DNA of 64,000 nucleotides. Origin: Incurvaria masculella. Its lineage: Eukaryota; Arthropoda; Insecta; Lepidoptera; Incurvariidae. The notes beneath the pieces are model-generated. The model had not been told where the DNA came from. It saw nothing but the letters and a program-made list of their open reading frames with translations, and searched no databases. Location of the stretch: NCBI GenBank assembly GCA_946894095.1, contig OX335647.2:16386001-16450000 (forward strand), given 5' to 3'. Position numbers and translations under genes: made by a program. The first letter of the stretch is position 1; every line of letters begins with the position of its first letter. Positions 12,099 through 24,459 of the stretch are shown one piece after another.

Positions 12099-12404
12099 AG
12101 GGTTCCGTACCCAAAGGGTGAAAACGGAACCCTATTACTAAGCCTCCGCTGTCCGTTCGTCCGTCCGTCCGTCCGTCCGTCCCTCTGTCACAGGGCTGTA
12201 TCTCGTGAACCGTATTAGGTAGGAAGCTGAAATTTGCACAGAGTGAGTATTTATTTTGCCGCTATAACAACAAATTGGTAAAATATAAAAAATAATTAAA
12301 GGGGGGTCTCATACTAAAAACGTGATTTTTTTGTGTTAAATCTTCTACGATGGTACGGAACCCTTCGTGTGCGAGTCCGACACGCACTTGGCCGGTTTTT
12401 TTTT
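12099..12404 (-). repeat. GGTTCCGTACC repeat family, copy 1
   Basis: Read on the minus strand it starts AAAAACCGGCCAAGTGCG, carries GGTTCCGTACC, has a (GACG)n-type array, and ends in a short hairpin between AGGGTTCCG and CGGAACCCTA. Other copies are at 24694-24988, 46614-46896, 48124-48597 and 54030-54336, with a decayed trace at 22177-22255. The GGTTCCGTACC block resembles a tRNA B-box, so a SINE origin is possible but unproven. Confidence 0.8.
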
Positions 12405-12542
12405 GTTCGTGCCGCCCACGAAACATTCCACGAATGTGTTGTCGCGTGCCGGTGACAGGATGGTGACAGGTGAACAATGACCAAGGTGTACTGTCTGCTG
12501 TTCCAACATTATTTTACTTGTTGACGCAAGCACGACCTTGAA

Positions 12543-12694
12543 CAGATAAATAGTCGTAACTGAAACTAAAACTAACGAAAAGTAGTACGCAAGAAACGTC
12601 ACTTTGACACATTTTTTTATGGACGATATGTCACTTTTGACACTAGTTAGTTTTACTTTCGGTTAGTGTTCGTTCTAGTTACGACTGTTTAAAT
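12543..12694. repeat. Foldback repeat with TAGTCGTAAC arms
   Basis: The left arm (about 12547-12585, AGTCGTAACTGAAACTAA...) and the right arm (about 12646-12694) are imperfect inverted copies. A related block (GTTAGTCTTAGTTTGGTTACGACTATTTATC) lies inside the 885-bp element at about 16175-16210. Confidence 0.55.
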
Positions 12695-12910
12695 CTGCCT
12701 ATAGTGATTTTCTATCGGAGACTGCTTCTCGCAAAAGTAAAGTACATATCTATATAAACACGAACAGCAATGATATTATATTTGTAGCTGTTTGTCAGGG
12801 TTTCAAATTATTAGGAATGTGATATAAATGCATGTATAATCGACTATGAAGCAAAGAGACATTAATTAAAGAAAAAGCCCAGTAAAAATAACTACTTTAC
12901 GAATATACTG

Positions 12911-13051
12911 CAAGGCTGGACCCGAACCAACAAAACATACCATTCGAGGGTATTGCGTCTACCAATTTCGCCACCTTTCGAAATGCTTCACAGTTGATTT
13001 TAAATACATACATATCACATTCCTTGGAATAAGCGACATACCAGCTTAGTA
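12911..13051 (-). mobile_element. tRNA-Leu-like headed repeat with leader, copy 1
   Basis: On the minus strand a leader (CTAAGCTGGTATGTCGC...) is followed by a tRNA-like block: GGTGGCGAAATTGG resembles an A-box, and GGTTCGGGTCC is a good B-box. The same leader plus head recurs on the plus strand at 59400-59535, and a leader-only scrap is at 63215-63255. Leader and head travelling together marks a repeat rather than a functional tRNA gene. Confidence 0.6.
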
Positions 13052-13420
13052 AGAAAAAAAAATTTTTTTTTCATATTATTATTTGCAGGTGGTAGAGTGT
13101 TATTTTACAATATAATGCGTCTATTCTAAAAGCTAATGCGTGTATTAAGGATGTAGCTGGAAGAAAAAGAATAACACCGAGCAAAAGGCAGGCTATTCGA
13201 GCACTGTAAATTCAGCCGAAAGTACAACGCATACCGAATCGTAAATCATTAGGAAAGGGTGAGAAAACGAGCAGACTCTTACTGCGCAAGCCAACACCAC
13301 TGGCACACGCCAAACGAGCTGATAAAACGTTTATTGATTACTGAGAATTTATTTTCCTTTTTTGATGGGAAAAAAATATATGAAACATGCAACTTGTACT
13401 TACATTTTGAAACGTATTTT

Positions 13421-13700
13421 AAGCGGTTCGTAGCCTAGTGGCGCGCGGACTTGCCTAGCGTACCAGAGCTCTGGGTTCAAATCCTCGCCCCGTTCATGCA
13501 CCACTCTATTTCTCTTTCTAAGTTGGATACGTGCATATCGTCACGAATACGAGCTGCTCCATGGTTCGGAATCCATGTCAAACTGTAGGTCTCCTTCCCC
13601 TTCTAGATGGTAGGGGTTTACCGCCCGGGTTGGTAGCATTGCATTGAATGAAAACATGAAAAATTGTCCGTGTTTTCCATCCAGTTCAGTGTAGCCATGA
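13421..13700 (+). mobile_element. tRNA-derived SINE, head type A, 3'-truncated
   Basis: The tRNA-like head holds TAGCCTAGTGG (A-box) and GGTTCAAATCC (B-box). The body follows with ATGGTTCGGAATCCATG, TGGTAGGGG, GGGTTGGTA and AATTGTCCGTGTTTTCC. The full-length relative at 57728-58135 has the same head and a longer 3' part. This copy stops after GTAGCCATGA. Confidence 0.8.
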
Positions 13701-14243
13701 ACGGTTCGGCTGTTGAATTAGAAATGAATCACGCAAGGGTAAGTACATGATTTATTTCTAGTTTACAAAGTCCACCATTTTTCATATATAAAGGCTTTTT
13801 ATTATATCCACAAATGTAGTGTTATTATACTATTCGTTCTTAACATATTAGCTCCCATAAAATTCTTCGTTGTTTATAAAATCACTTGCGTGTGTATTTC
13901 TTTACAAACCACTCGAGTGTGCCTAATTTTCACGAGTACTCGGGCGGTGAGTAAATTTGGGCGAATTCTAAGCAATATAATTCCTCCGGCTAGCGTGGGA
14001 GCCACAATTTGTTCGGATATTTTTTCGCAGATTGGAACGAGACTTTTCTCGCGTGTCTCGGAGACATGATAATATTCCGCTCTTTATTGCTTCGGCACGG
14101 ATCGAGTGGGTTGAGTAAGTATAAGTTGTTCATAAATGGATCCATCGAGTCTTAATGCTTTATAACGGACTGTTGCAAAACGAAAGGCATACCTAAATTT
14201 TGATAAATACCTATAAATAGCATATAGAAATATACAGTTGTTA
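13701..14243. other. No gene seen
   Basis: AT-rich sequence with no recognisable repeat or coding signal. Confidence 0.4.
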
Positions 14244-14640
14244 GTTTTTTTATGCAATCTGACATTGATGGCCAATACCACACAACTACGGTTATGATTT
14301 TAGCCTAATACACCACAATCCCGAAGGAATTAGGTGCCATGCCAGGACCTTCCCTTTATGAGCACGGCTACATTGAACTGGATGGAAAACACGGACAAAT
14401 TTTCATTGCCGCTTCGATCATCTTTTCATTCAATGCAATGGTACCAAACATTTTAACTCTACCAACAAGTAGGGGAAGAAGATCAACAGTTGTATATGGA
14501 TTCCGAACAATGAAAGAGCTCGTATTCGTGACGAAATGTACTTAAACAATTCAGAATTAGAATGATAATGGTGCATAAACAGAGCGGGGGTAGAACTCAT
14601 GACCACTGGCATGAGAAGAAAGCAACTGAGCTACATGGAC
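14244..14640 (-). mobile_element. SINE with a different tRNA head (type B) on the shared body
   Basis: Read from 14640 downward, the head is CCATGTAGCTCAGTTGC with a B-box-like GGTCATGAGTTCTA, unlike the type A head. The body that follows matches the type A SINE (AATTTGTCCGTGTTTTCC, GGCATGGCACCTAATTCC, GTGTGGTATTGGCCAT) and ends in a run of seven A at 14245-14251. Confidence 0.75.
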
Positions 14641-15283
14641 AAGGACTTTAACAACCCAAAGTTAAGTTACAGCATAGCCATTTTATCTTTCAGGGCCAAA
14701 AGGCAACCTGCATCAAATCGTTTAAAAACAAATCAAATCAAAACGTTTGATGAAGTCAATGTATTTTGATTTTGCATTCTTGGAACTCTCCGCCACTGGA
14801 TCGCAGTTTCGCTTCAGTGGAGAGTTTACTTTAGATATTGCTCTACCCACTCTCATCACAGATCGCAATGATTTCAGCACCGATGCAATCTCTTGCCGTT
14901 GAGAGTTCGTTTTACACGTGTGCAATTGTTTATCTAGATCGACGCAATCGCTGGAATTTCTTGTTTAGAAATCAGTTATCGCGTACGTAGGTGGGTAGAG
15001 AATTTTATTAAAAGACTTTTAGATCGAAATTATGGAGCAACGCCAATATACTAACAAAACAAACACAATGTGATTTTTTTAAAGGATTTAAATGCTCATC
15101 TCGAACAACGATCAATTCGTGATTTCATTAAACTTAATATATTTATACATTATTAACTGTTTAACTTTTTGAATGTTAAACTCGACCCCTTTCTACCTTC
15201 GCTCAACGCGGAACACAGATCCTTTATCTATAGAAAACAATGGAACGAATTCTCTTCGAGGTATTCCCCCAAAGTAAAACTTC
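14641..15283. other. No gene seen
   Basis: A few short open frames; no domain or repeat recognised. Confidence 0.35.
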
Positions 15284-15470
15284 GGGTCCTTCAAACATGG
15301 TGTAAAGAAGCACCTGGCCGGCCGGATGTCCTGGCGTACGCCATATGCCGCGCTTCACTTAAAAAAATATGGCGTGCGATAATCCTTTGGATAATAGTTC
15401 CCCAACTATCCCCATGGGTTATCGAACTTGTTCCTTCACGCCATGTTGTCACAAAAATACCTAGAGGTAC
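15284..15470 (-). repeat. LINE 3'-end repeat family, copy 2
   Basis: The reverse complement matches the repeat at 9541-9720: ACCTGGCCGGCCGG..., GGCGTACGCCATATGCCGCGC. The internal segment differs in length. A 111-codon open frame over it is repeat-derived. Confidence 0.5.
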
Positions 15471-15841
15471 TTGTGTATATTTTCTTTCTTGCGACTTCAT
15501 TTGATTAGCATAATTTAGAACAAATAATTTTCAGTATAATAACGAGAAAATTTTGTCATTTTAATTACGTAGGTTGAGTAAATACAATTTTAAAATGAAT
15601 CCTCTTTTATTTTGTATGGTATATGACAGCTTTGACAGTTCTTTTAGGTGAGCTCGCTTAGACGCCATCTAGCGTGATAGATAAGCAGTTTTTTTCTGCA
15701 TTGCGCGACGCTAGAATGGAGGCGGAGGGACGGCGATATGCAACTCAATTGCAGAATTAAATAGCGTCACCAGTATTCTTTTTCGGTGTCATGTTTGTTT
15801 ATAGTGTCTTTTATATTACCTAATTTAATGATTAAATATTA

Positions 15842-17255
15842 AAGAGTGAGTGCTGGATATCGAGTAAACGGCGCAATTAATGTCGTTATGAAAAGCCGGG
15901 TGATTACGCCTACAGCTAGGATGGCGATTCATAACTGTGTACTGGTGCCTACACTTATTTATGGAAGCGAAACTTGGGTATGGCAGAAGAGGCATGAATG
16001 TATAATAAATGCAGTAGAATTGCGTTCCTCAAGGAAAGCTCGTGGTGTTAATCTATAACGGACAAAGGAGAATGCCCATTCCAGTATGAGCTAGAAAAGC
16101 GCTAGAAATTCGAATGAATCCCATTTTATTTTATTCCTCGTATCATAAAAGTAACAAAATGTAAACTTAGTTTAAATCGTTAGTCTTAGTTTGGTTACGA
16201 CTATTTATCTCAGCCTGTGACTCATAAAAGTGGTGTAGCAAATAAATATCAACCAAAGATGTATTTAGGTACAATGTAGGCCAAACACAGTCCAAGAGCG
16301 CGCGCGCTTTTCTGAGCAAAAATAACCTCAAAGTTCATCTTTAGCCGTGTTTGCTGACTTATCCCCATATATTGCTGAAATTATTGTAGTAGAAATTCCT
16401 GTATACTGTCATTTTTATCTTTTATATCTATATCTTATACTATGACGTTAATAATAATAATAATTTTACACTATTTGACAAAGCCTCTTTACAGCTGCCA
16501 CTATTGTTTCCTTGAATGTAACCTATTTTTTAATCATTGACAAAGCCTATTTACAGCTGACGATGTTAAAATGTTAGTCTACCAATGAGTCGATCTCTTT
16601 CCATTGGACAATCTAATAATTAATGTATTCTTTTTTATCTGACTCTCTATTTATGACAAGGCCTCTTTACAGCTGATGATGAAAGTAAAACTTTATAATA
16701 ATAGACATGTTTATATGATCTGAGATGTATAGTAGTAGTGATCTAGTGTAAAAATTTTTATGTTACTTCTTGCAACCATCTGACGTATCTGAGTGTATGT
16801 AATGTTCCTATAGGATGAATAAAAAAAAAATGATAGAAAAAACTGAAAGTCACACATTTTTACTTATATGATGCGAGGAATTAAAGCAAAGTGCATTCAT
16901 GAATGTATATGCTAACTGCTAGCGTTTTTGTAATGGGCATTCTCCTTTCGAAACGACTGGCTTAGAGAGCAATGTGAATTGAAAATGATGTTGTGACTAG
17001 AATCGAGAAAGGAGTGCTAAGATGGTTTGGACATATGGAACAAATGGATGACGAAAAAATTACGAAAGTGTCGTGCCCGGGCGGCCTAGATGAACGTGCC
17101 ACGACCAAATCGATGTAACTACTCGTGAAGATCTGGTATGTAGCACCCGTAATCGTAGAGCATGTATGAAAAGATGCATGTCTGTAGATGAAGCGAAAGA
17201 GGTGTGCTGTGATCGTACCGTACGGCTCTCTATAATTTCTGCCTACCCCTCCGGG
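15842..17255 (+). pseudogene. LINE reverse transcriptase C-terminal remnant, split by an insertion
   Basis: The first part (15842-16063) translates to a non-LTR retrotransposon C-terminal segment with ARMAIHNCVLVPTLIYGSE and TWVWQKRHE. After the 885-bp insertion the same LINE resumes with VVTRIEKGVLRWFGHMEQM, then NRRACMKRCMSVDEA, and ends ISAYPSGKTA before a stop at about 17265. Frameshifts, stops and the insertion show it is dead. The clade is not certain from this portion alone. Confidence 0.85.
16064..16948. mobile_element. 885-bp nonautonomous DNA transposon nested in the LINE
   Basis: The ends AAAGGAGAATGCCCATT (16064-16080) and AATGGGCATTCTCCTTT (16932-16948) are a perfect 17-bp inverted repeat. 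It sits exactly where the LINE reading is broken. Inside, TGACAAAGCCTCTTTACAGCTG occurs three times with small changes (about 16475, 16539 and 16654). There is no transposase frame. The target duplication is unclear. Confidence 0.8.
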
Positions 17256-17280
17256 AAAACGGCGTGAAGGTGTGTAAGTA

Positions 17281-17820
17281 TGTAGGTAATTTAAACATGT
17301 AAAAGTTACAATATTTCCTATATGTACTAACTACTCAGAGCAGGTAAGCATCAAGGTAGTCTGATCGATCGTCTGATGCCAAATACGATTTTGGTGACGA
17401 GGGTAATATGTTTGAATGTTCAATCTTTGCAGTCTATGTCCGCAACGCAGGTTAAGGGTTAAATCAATGATAGTAGGTGGAATGGATGAGGAGAGGACAA
17501 ACTGCTGGAGAATTCCAAATTATTATTAGAGTAGGTGGCGGCATTGGTAGACCTACTGGCCACGAAAGTTTTCATTGCTGGTTCAACTTAATCAAGGTAG
17601 CCTTTGTAATTACGTAATTTCAGCATAATTTCTCTGTTTGTTAATTAACTCTTAGCATCATATCATTTTTTATCAGTAAACATTTTTAAGACCACCTTTT
17701 CAGATTTCATTGCCTTAAACTTTTTTGATAGTCAAACTACAACTAAATTACGTCAAAAACGGAGTGACCCGCGGATTCAATCAATCCATTGAGATTTTAA
17801 GAAAAAAAAAATAGTACTAG
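17281..17820. other. No gene seen
   Basis: LINE 3' flank and AT-rich sequence; nothing recognisable. Confidence 0.35.
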
Positions 17821-18040
17821 CTGTGGTACCCGGCTCCGCTCGGGTTAATGTCGTTTTGGACTGATTACGGAATGAACCTAGCATATTTATGGGATAAAAC
17901 TATCCTATGTATTCATCCAGGTAATAAACTATCCATGTGTCGAATTTAATCCAAATCCGTTAAGCTGTTTCTGTGTGATTGAGTAATAAACATCCGAACA
18001 TACAAACTTTAACATTAATAATATTAGTACGATTACTAAT
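17821..18040 (+). repeat. Interspersed repeat, CGGCTCC...ATAATATTAGT type
   Basis: It starts GGTACCCGGCTCCGCTCGGG and runs through AATCCAAATCCGTTAAGC, GAGTAATAAACATCC and ACATACAAACTTT to AATAATATTAGTA. This layout is familiar from a very common lepidopteran repeat; I am not sure which LINE, SINE or Helitron class it belongs to. Confidence 0.65.
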
Positions 18041-19579
18041 TTGAATTATTCTGGAATTACTCTGGATACATAGCAATTTTCATCTTTCGCTTGAGTTAAA
18101 ACATTTTAAAGGATATTTTTGTGAAGCCAAGCAAATGCGCCGTCTACGCCCAAACGACGGTCAACCAAAAAGGGGTTAATTGCACGCCCTTGCTTCGCAG
18201 TGTTGATATGGGGCTAAAACGACCTCTCCATACATTTGGACGGTAACCGACCCTCTACTGTAATTATGCATTCAAAGGCTAATGTCGGGAATAGGGAGGA
18301 AGGAAACAATTTAGATTACGAATTAACTTATTCTCTGACCAAATGTATGAATGTTGCAATGTTGTTTAATTCTAGCACAAGCACCTTAGTACGTCTCTTA
18401 TTTTCAATCCTAAAAGTTTAACTAAAATTTAGCAAACCCATAAGTAAGATTCTTTTTAAAAAAGTTTTCATCTTCAATCAACGGTTTCAATAATTTATGA
18501 CAATAGTGTGCACGTTTTTACCCTATTGATCTGAACTATAAATATATGTTTTAACTGACAAGTGCAATGCGGATAACTGTATAGTCTGAAACCCATTTGA
18601 AACTTTGGTACGGGAGCCCCTCGCGCCGTTACGAAGTTGCCAAGTAACGGTGGAAGTACGATGGAGACTGCGATCAAAGGGGTCGATAGTCACCCCATTA
18701 TCGGGTGAAGCGGGACTGAAATAAGTATTTATTTACAGTTATTTAGATATGGTCGTGATTTAAAAAAATACTAGTTTTATAATAGCACCTATTTCAGAAA
18801 CATTGTAATGGATTAGTCATCTCGCGACATCGTTTTATCCTAAAAACACGAGGTCTTTTAAGATAAGATCGGCGCTTCTTGCAAGCCGGCGTAGCGTTTA
18901 TTCACCTTGCACACTTCCCAATTCTCATATGCACCATTTATTTTTTTCACTATCACGGTGCCATTTATCGAAAAGGAAAACCCCTAACTTATTCAAGTAT
19001 TTATTGTAACTATAGAAAAGTATTCGAGACAATGATTTCAGTCAATCAATCGGGACCTACCGAATTCGATATCACGCTCATATATATGAAGGTCGATATA
19101 TCAGAGCATGGACGAGCAGACCGACAAACAATGGAATGAAGCAATCACGATAGTAATATATCGATGTTATGAGTGTCTATCCAGTAGGGTTAATATCGCT
19201 GTGATTTCATCAAAATAATATTGGTTAGTACCTAGTTAACTCGCTTATACCTGCGCGATCGAGAGTACGTCTTAGGCTAGTTCGCTTTCTTGTCTGTCTC
19301 TCTGTTCGGTACGAATTTCGTAATCGATCTTAAACTAACTTCCCGATGAGACGGAAATTTAATTATAGCTCAAGGCTACACTGTATAGGACAGGATGTAC
19401 TGGAACGTTTAAAATCTTTATGGTTTTGGAAAGTATTTTTATTGCAATAAAGATAAATGTTAAGATAATTAAATACGTTAATTTTATTTCAACGGTAATG
19501 TTTGCGCAATATTTAATTTGAAATGTTTTTTTGGGGATAGTTGCTTATGAAATCCCTAATATGCACTATTTTGTAAAGG
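18041..19579. other. No gene seen
   Basis: Several short open frames (60-86 codons) lack domains or conserved motifs. No repeats recognised. Confidence 0.35.
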
Positions 19580-19589
19580 ACAGGTGCAT

Positions 19590-19690
19590 AGCACCCGTAA
19601 TCAAAGAACATGTATACAATTATGGAAATAGCATGCTACATAACTACCTACTCTGCCTACCCCACCGTTAAGGCAGCGTGATCGTTTTTT
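19590..19690 (+). pseudogene. LINE 3'-terminal scrap, same family as 15842-17255
   Basis: It matches the end of the LINE: GCACCCGTAATC, then AACATGTAT, and a final SAYPTVKAA-stop equivalent to ISAYPSGKTA-stop. It is a 5'-truncated copy. Confidence 0.65.
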
Positions 19691-19699
19691 TTATCTTTA

Positions 19700-19905
19700 G
19701 ATAACTAATACCAACTGTCATGCTAGGACCTTCCTTATATTGCTCGGCTACATCAAACTGGATGGAAAACACGGATAATTTTCATTGCCGCTTCGACCAT
19801 CGTTCATTCAATGCGATGGTACCAACCCGGGCGGGATTAACCCTACTACATAGCAAGCAAGGTAGGGGGACCTATAATTTCACGTGCAATCGGAACCACT
19901 GCCAG
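19700..19905 (-). mobile_element. SINE body fragment
   Basis: The reverse complement carries GGTAGGG, TTGGTACCATCGCATTGAA, ATCCGTGTTTTCCATCCAG and GGTCCTAGCATG of the shared SINE body. The tRNA head is missing or decayed. Confidence 0.7.
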
Positions 19906-20165
19906 CCTCAACGCTTGAAAACAGTCACTAATCTAGAACCCAACCGCGCTCAGGCGCTCAAGCCAATAGAACCGCAAGGCGTCACGCCACTGGTCTGCCG
20001 AGCCTGACTATGTCTTTATAATGTTTTGTAAAAATACCTGCCGCCTTTTAAGGGGTGCTGTTGTATGCATGGTTTGAGCGTGTGTTTGAAAACTAATTTG
20101 TTGAAAGTTTGAACACAATAAAAATCAATCCTAAAATGTTCGCCTACAGTTCTGTGGCAATGTTC

Positions 20166-20789
20166 TAAGGCCCGACACATACATTCATTTTCCTATTCCT
20201 GAATACCGAATTCTAATCGGGTGTCAGAACGTAGAGGCTCTATATAAAAAATGTGACTCATAACACATGTTCCGAACCAACATATTTTCCTTTCATATCG
20301 AATTCGATTCAAATGTCTTACGTTCGGAATTTCGAATTGGTAAAAAACGTTCCAAATACTCAACTACAGACTGTATATGAACTCTCATTTCTTCTCCTTA
20401 AATTCAGAATGACCTTCAGAATGAAGGTACCTACTCCGAAAGCCCGAAAAAATCGAAACTGATTAGATTGCATTGAGAATTTCGAATCAGCAAAAAAGGG
20501 TGATGAGGTCAGTAAGGGTAAGATGGTCGGAATTTTTTCGAATGTGTTCCACAACGAAAATTTTTATTATACAGTCTGACATGATTATTAAAAGCGAAAT
20601 AGATATGTTTTAATGATGAGTGTTAATGGGAATAGGTAAGGCTGAAGAGGAGTGCAAAAAGGAGTAATAATATAATGGGTGTCTTTGCTATGGATAAAAT
20701 CGAACGTGCTCAGCAGGGATTAGGATATCCCGAATCGGAAACATTATTCGGAAATCGAATCAGGAAAACGAACGTCTGCGCCAGCCCTA
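20166..20789. mobile_element. Decayed DNA-transposon remnant with long imperfect inverted ends
   Basis: The left end (AAGGCCCGACACATACATTC, ATTTTCCTATTC, CCGAATTC, ATCGGG) mirrors the right end read backwards (AGGGCTGGCGCAGACGTTCG, TTTTCCTGATTC, CCGAATAA, ATTCGGG). The interior repeats TTCGGAATTTCGAATTGG-like words. No transposase is visible. Confidence 0.5.
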
Positions 20790-20985
20790 AATCGGACGAA
20801 TTGTCACAGCCGCGTCGCGAATTAAAGTAAACACGAGCGTTAATATCGATCTAACACATTGCCCACACACGGGATGGCACGACAACTCTAATTAGGTAAT
20901 TGGCTCTCCGCCCAACCTGGCGCGGCTAATGGAAAAGTAGGCTCGAGAGCTAATCGCGACCTCACGCTGTTGTTTTTCAGGTGAC

Positions 20986-21089
20986 TGAAGTCCTGTCGTG
21001 TAATTTGGTAGTTCAATGTTTTGGAAACTTTTAGTACTCTCTAAAAGTTTCCAAAACATTGAACTACCCAATTACACGACAGGACTTCA
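20986..21089. repeat. Near-perfect 49-bp hairpin
   Basis: The arms 20986-21034 and 21041-21089 pair over 49 bp with a single mismatch (TTTGG against TTGGG), around the 6-nt loop TACTCT. The stem begins TGAAGTCCTGTCGTGTAATT. It could be a foldback element or a small-RNA precursor; nothing here decides between them. Confidence 0.9.
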
Positions 21090-21179
21090 TTGGTCAATTA
21101 GTTAATGCACGATACATAATATTGCGATTGCGGCAAATATGCTTTCTCTGGGTAAGTAGTTTGAAAGATGGATGGAAGT

Positions 21180-21700
21180 TTAATTTTTTGCGGGGCATAT
21201 GGTGTATGCCAGGTCCTCTCATAAGAGTTGCCCGACGACGCCCATGGGCTTTCGAACATACAGGAGAGCTGCGAAAATAGTACAGTAGAAAAGATGAATG
21301 AAGAAACATTTTTGAAGGAACTCAGGATTAACTTTGGGGGAAATAAATCAGGGATTGCATTCCATAGTTTACTGACCCTATAGACAAATGATCTCGAGGA
21401 TAGATCACATTTTGGGACTGCCGACAGTAAATGGGTACATTATCTGCCTGTTTCGAGTTGAGCGATGGGGACGAAGGCATGGCGCTCCGAAGAACATTCT
21501 CCATAGTAGCAATCTCATACCAGAACATTTTGTTTGCAGCCTTGCGAAATTGAAGAGATCGCCGGAATTGAAATATAATTTAATTTTTATTTGGTTTTCT
21601 TAGAAAATAGTCCAAACCTTTTTTTTAAATTATTTACTGAGCTTTCATTGATTACATCCTCAGGCAGTGAGTTCCATAATCTAAAATTAATTTAGTTAGT
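21180..21700 (-). pseudogene. Two LINE C-terminal remnants with 3' tail
   Basis: On the minus strand, 21349-21380 reads RVSKLWNAIPDLFPPK, the usual end of jockey/CR1-type LINE proteins, and runs into the tail repeat at 21180-21290. Farther right, 21595-21700 reads FRLWNSLPEDVIN...LKKRFG, a second motif of the same kind from another LINE. Both are short and broken. Confidence 0.65.
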
Positions 21701-24175
21701 TTGGAAATGTGTATCGTGTTAATAGAACAATGGTATATTGGGGCATTGTACTCATTCATTATAATAAAAATATCGATGAATAAAATTAAAGTACATAATA
21801 TTTTATTAGCCATCTAATTGAATGTGGTAAAATATTTGTCGTGAATGACACAGTGCTCCTAATATAATATAATTATTTATAATATTGGGGCGGAAATTGT
21901 ATCGTTTAAAAAAAAATTTGTACGATGTAATTAATAAAGACTCATAAGGATGTAATTCATTCACTGATATCAAGACTAATAATGAAGTAATCCTTTTATT
22001 TTGTAACAAAAAGGTGTGACGAAATGAAAACAAAAATCAACTTATTTTATTGTAGAAAGCGTGCATTCTTTCAACATACAACTTATGCGCAAATATATAT
22101 TTACATTTTCTCTACAATCCTACGTTCCTTTAATTTTCATGTTATGTTTCTAAAGCTCGAAAAATAAAAAATTATCAGCCAAAGGCGTGTCGGGCTGGCA
22201 CTATCGTTCGGTACTATCGTAGAAGATTTCCCACATAAAATTACGTTTGAGGCATTTTAATTGCATTTTCATTTTATTAATTTTATTTATACACGCTAAA
22301 TACTCTGAATTGCAATGATCAGTTCTCGTGAGTCAGAAATAGCACCGGTCGTCATTTTCATTCATTACAATGTAAAATACTACTAAAAGAAAGAAAACGT
22401 ATCAAGATATAATTCATAATTATTTTAACACATAGGTTTTAGAAGTAACAAATAACTTGTAAAATTATACCATTAGTAACGGGAAGTACAGGTTTCTTTT
22501 ATTTCCTATTCTGATATACATAAATGGTATACAACATAAAATAACACTATACGGACCCCTAAAAAGAGAGGAAGAAGAAGTAGTCTTAGTAGGACTGATA
22601 GTCTTTGAAAATTGGGGACATCGGGTCCCATAGTAGGCGCGCTTATGCCATATCTCCTCGGAAGCACACACATTACACGCTGATTATAGCTTCCCATTCT
22701 ACTTTGGGTCTTCAGACAAGCAGATGATGAACATTACATAATAAATACACTCAATAGAATAAACCGGTACCAGCAAGTTCCGTAAAGTATTTACCGCAAA
22801 AAACGTTGCTATGATGCGCACTGTCCGCCTATCGTAACGATGAAGTCACTAACTAAACGTAAAGTATCTTGGACTAATACTAGATAAAGGTATTTCTTGG
22901 CGTACGCACAAACACCGTAACAAATCTCTAGTATACCCATACCTCCACTGCATGGCTGCAGTCAACTTTCCAAGAGTCTCCTCATATAAAATGATAATGG
23001 TTATATTTGATGTGAAAGGTACGAATACCTCACAACAACGAAATAATTATAAATAATAACAACTAAACGAACCTGACTACATAATGGATATCACGCAAAT
23101 ATAAATAGATAAATTATGTCTATAGATATAGATATAGTCTATAAATATAGATATATAGGAGAAATTATGAATTGGACACGTATTTATCTCGGAACAAACG
23201 AAAAATGCACTTCTGCGAAGAACAAATAGTGACACAAGGAACTTGGCGCACGAGGAGGAAAACATTTTTAATGCCTCGCCAAAGCCTCTAATGTCGTATA
23301 AAAAACATATAAAAACCAGTTTTTTACCAAATTGATGTCAAACGTCTTAGCATAAGGTCTAAGATATCCACAACTTTTAAATCGAACATATAATTCTCTG
23401 TTAGTTATATATATATTTAATATTTAAACCAATATATACATAGACACAATATTTAAAACTATTTATGACCCCGCACCAAAAACATTACCATTAAACAGAT
23501 TTTACTTACAAACAGCAATTGTTAACACAATAATCATGACAAAATGTTTGTGTAAATTAGGAAAATAGGCGAACAGAATAAAAAAAAACTATAAGTGCAT
23601 ACTCTGATGATCATAAACAGAGGTTCAAACAGAGGCAGCAACAGAGAGCTAACGCAAAATATCCGTAGTCAATTCTTGGAATTACCTGATCAGGAATCAG
23701 TAAACAGTCGAGAAAACTGCTATTATAGAGGTTGTCCAAGCGGTTTTCCCGACTGAAAGATTCTTGAACTATAATCATGGAGACAATTTGATTAACTACA
23801 TACTGCTCTTCTGTATAGAAGTGCTTGCGCTTAAAGAAGTCGTTTTATTGGACAATGTAGCCTTCCGTAGGTAAACGCTCGAGTTATACTCACGTTGATA
23901 TGTATGGTGCACTACTGCTCTCATCACTAAAACTTATGCAATTTAATTACATTATGTGAACATTCAACAAAACACAAAATATTCAATAAACTGCAAACAA
24001 CAACTTTATCTTAATGTCCAATCTTAATGTTTCTGCGTTAGTAGACTAGTCTCTTATTCTTCAAGGCTATTGTTAACTACGTACATTATTTGACAATAAC
24101 TAGTCAAAACTTTCGAAAATAAATAATTGCCGTATTCACAGTGTGAGATTTTACGTTCAGGGATAGAGCATCTTC
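21701..24175. other. No gene seen; one decayed repeat
   Basis: AT-rich sequence with TA-rich stretches near 23100-23150. A decayed trace of the GGTTCCGTACC family is readable at about 22177-22255 (CGTGTCGGGCTGGC, CGGTACTATCGTAGAAGATT). No coding signal is convincing. Confidence 0.4.
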
Positions 24176-24179
24176 CAAT

Positions 24180-24320
24180 GATCAAGAGGCGAACTTCACG
24201 TCCCGCGATGTCGGACACGCGTGTCGCCGCGCCAGGTGCGGTGTCGAGCGCGTCTGTACGAGTCGCCGGCCGTCCGCTCACTGAGCTGTGCGAATCTGCT
24301 GCCAGTGCCACCGGCTAGTG
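24180..24320. other. GC- and CpG-rich patch, unidentified
   Basis: The patch is rich in CG dinucleotides and open in both directions (63 codons plus, 85 codons minus), as expected from composition alone. It has no recognisable domain. It could be a 5' exon, a promoter or part of an unknown element. Confidence 0.3.
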
Positions 24321-24459
24321 GAAGCGACGGATTTCACGTAGGATTCATTCATATTTCACATTGGATATTAATTTGGATCAAGACTTGATTTAAATATTCA
24401 ACGGGCACGCAGCAGTGGGAAGTGACCTCTGAGACGCAGCCTCGTAGTGAATACTATGC

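Noticed and set aside
13421..13492. tRNA-like sequence with A- and B-boxes
   Set aside because: It is followed by the SINE body and recurs at 57728, so it is a SINE head rather than a functional tRNA gene.
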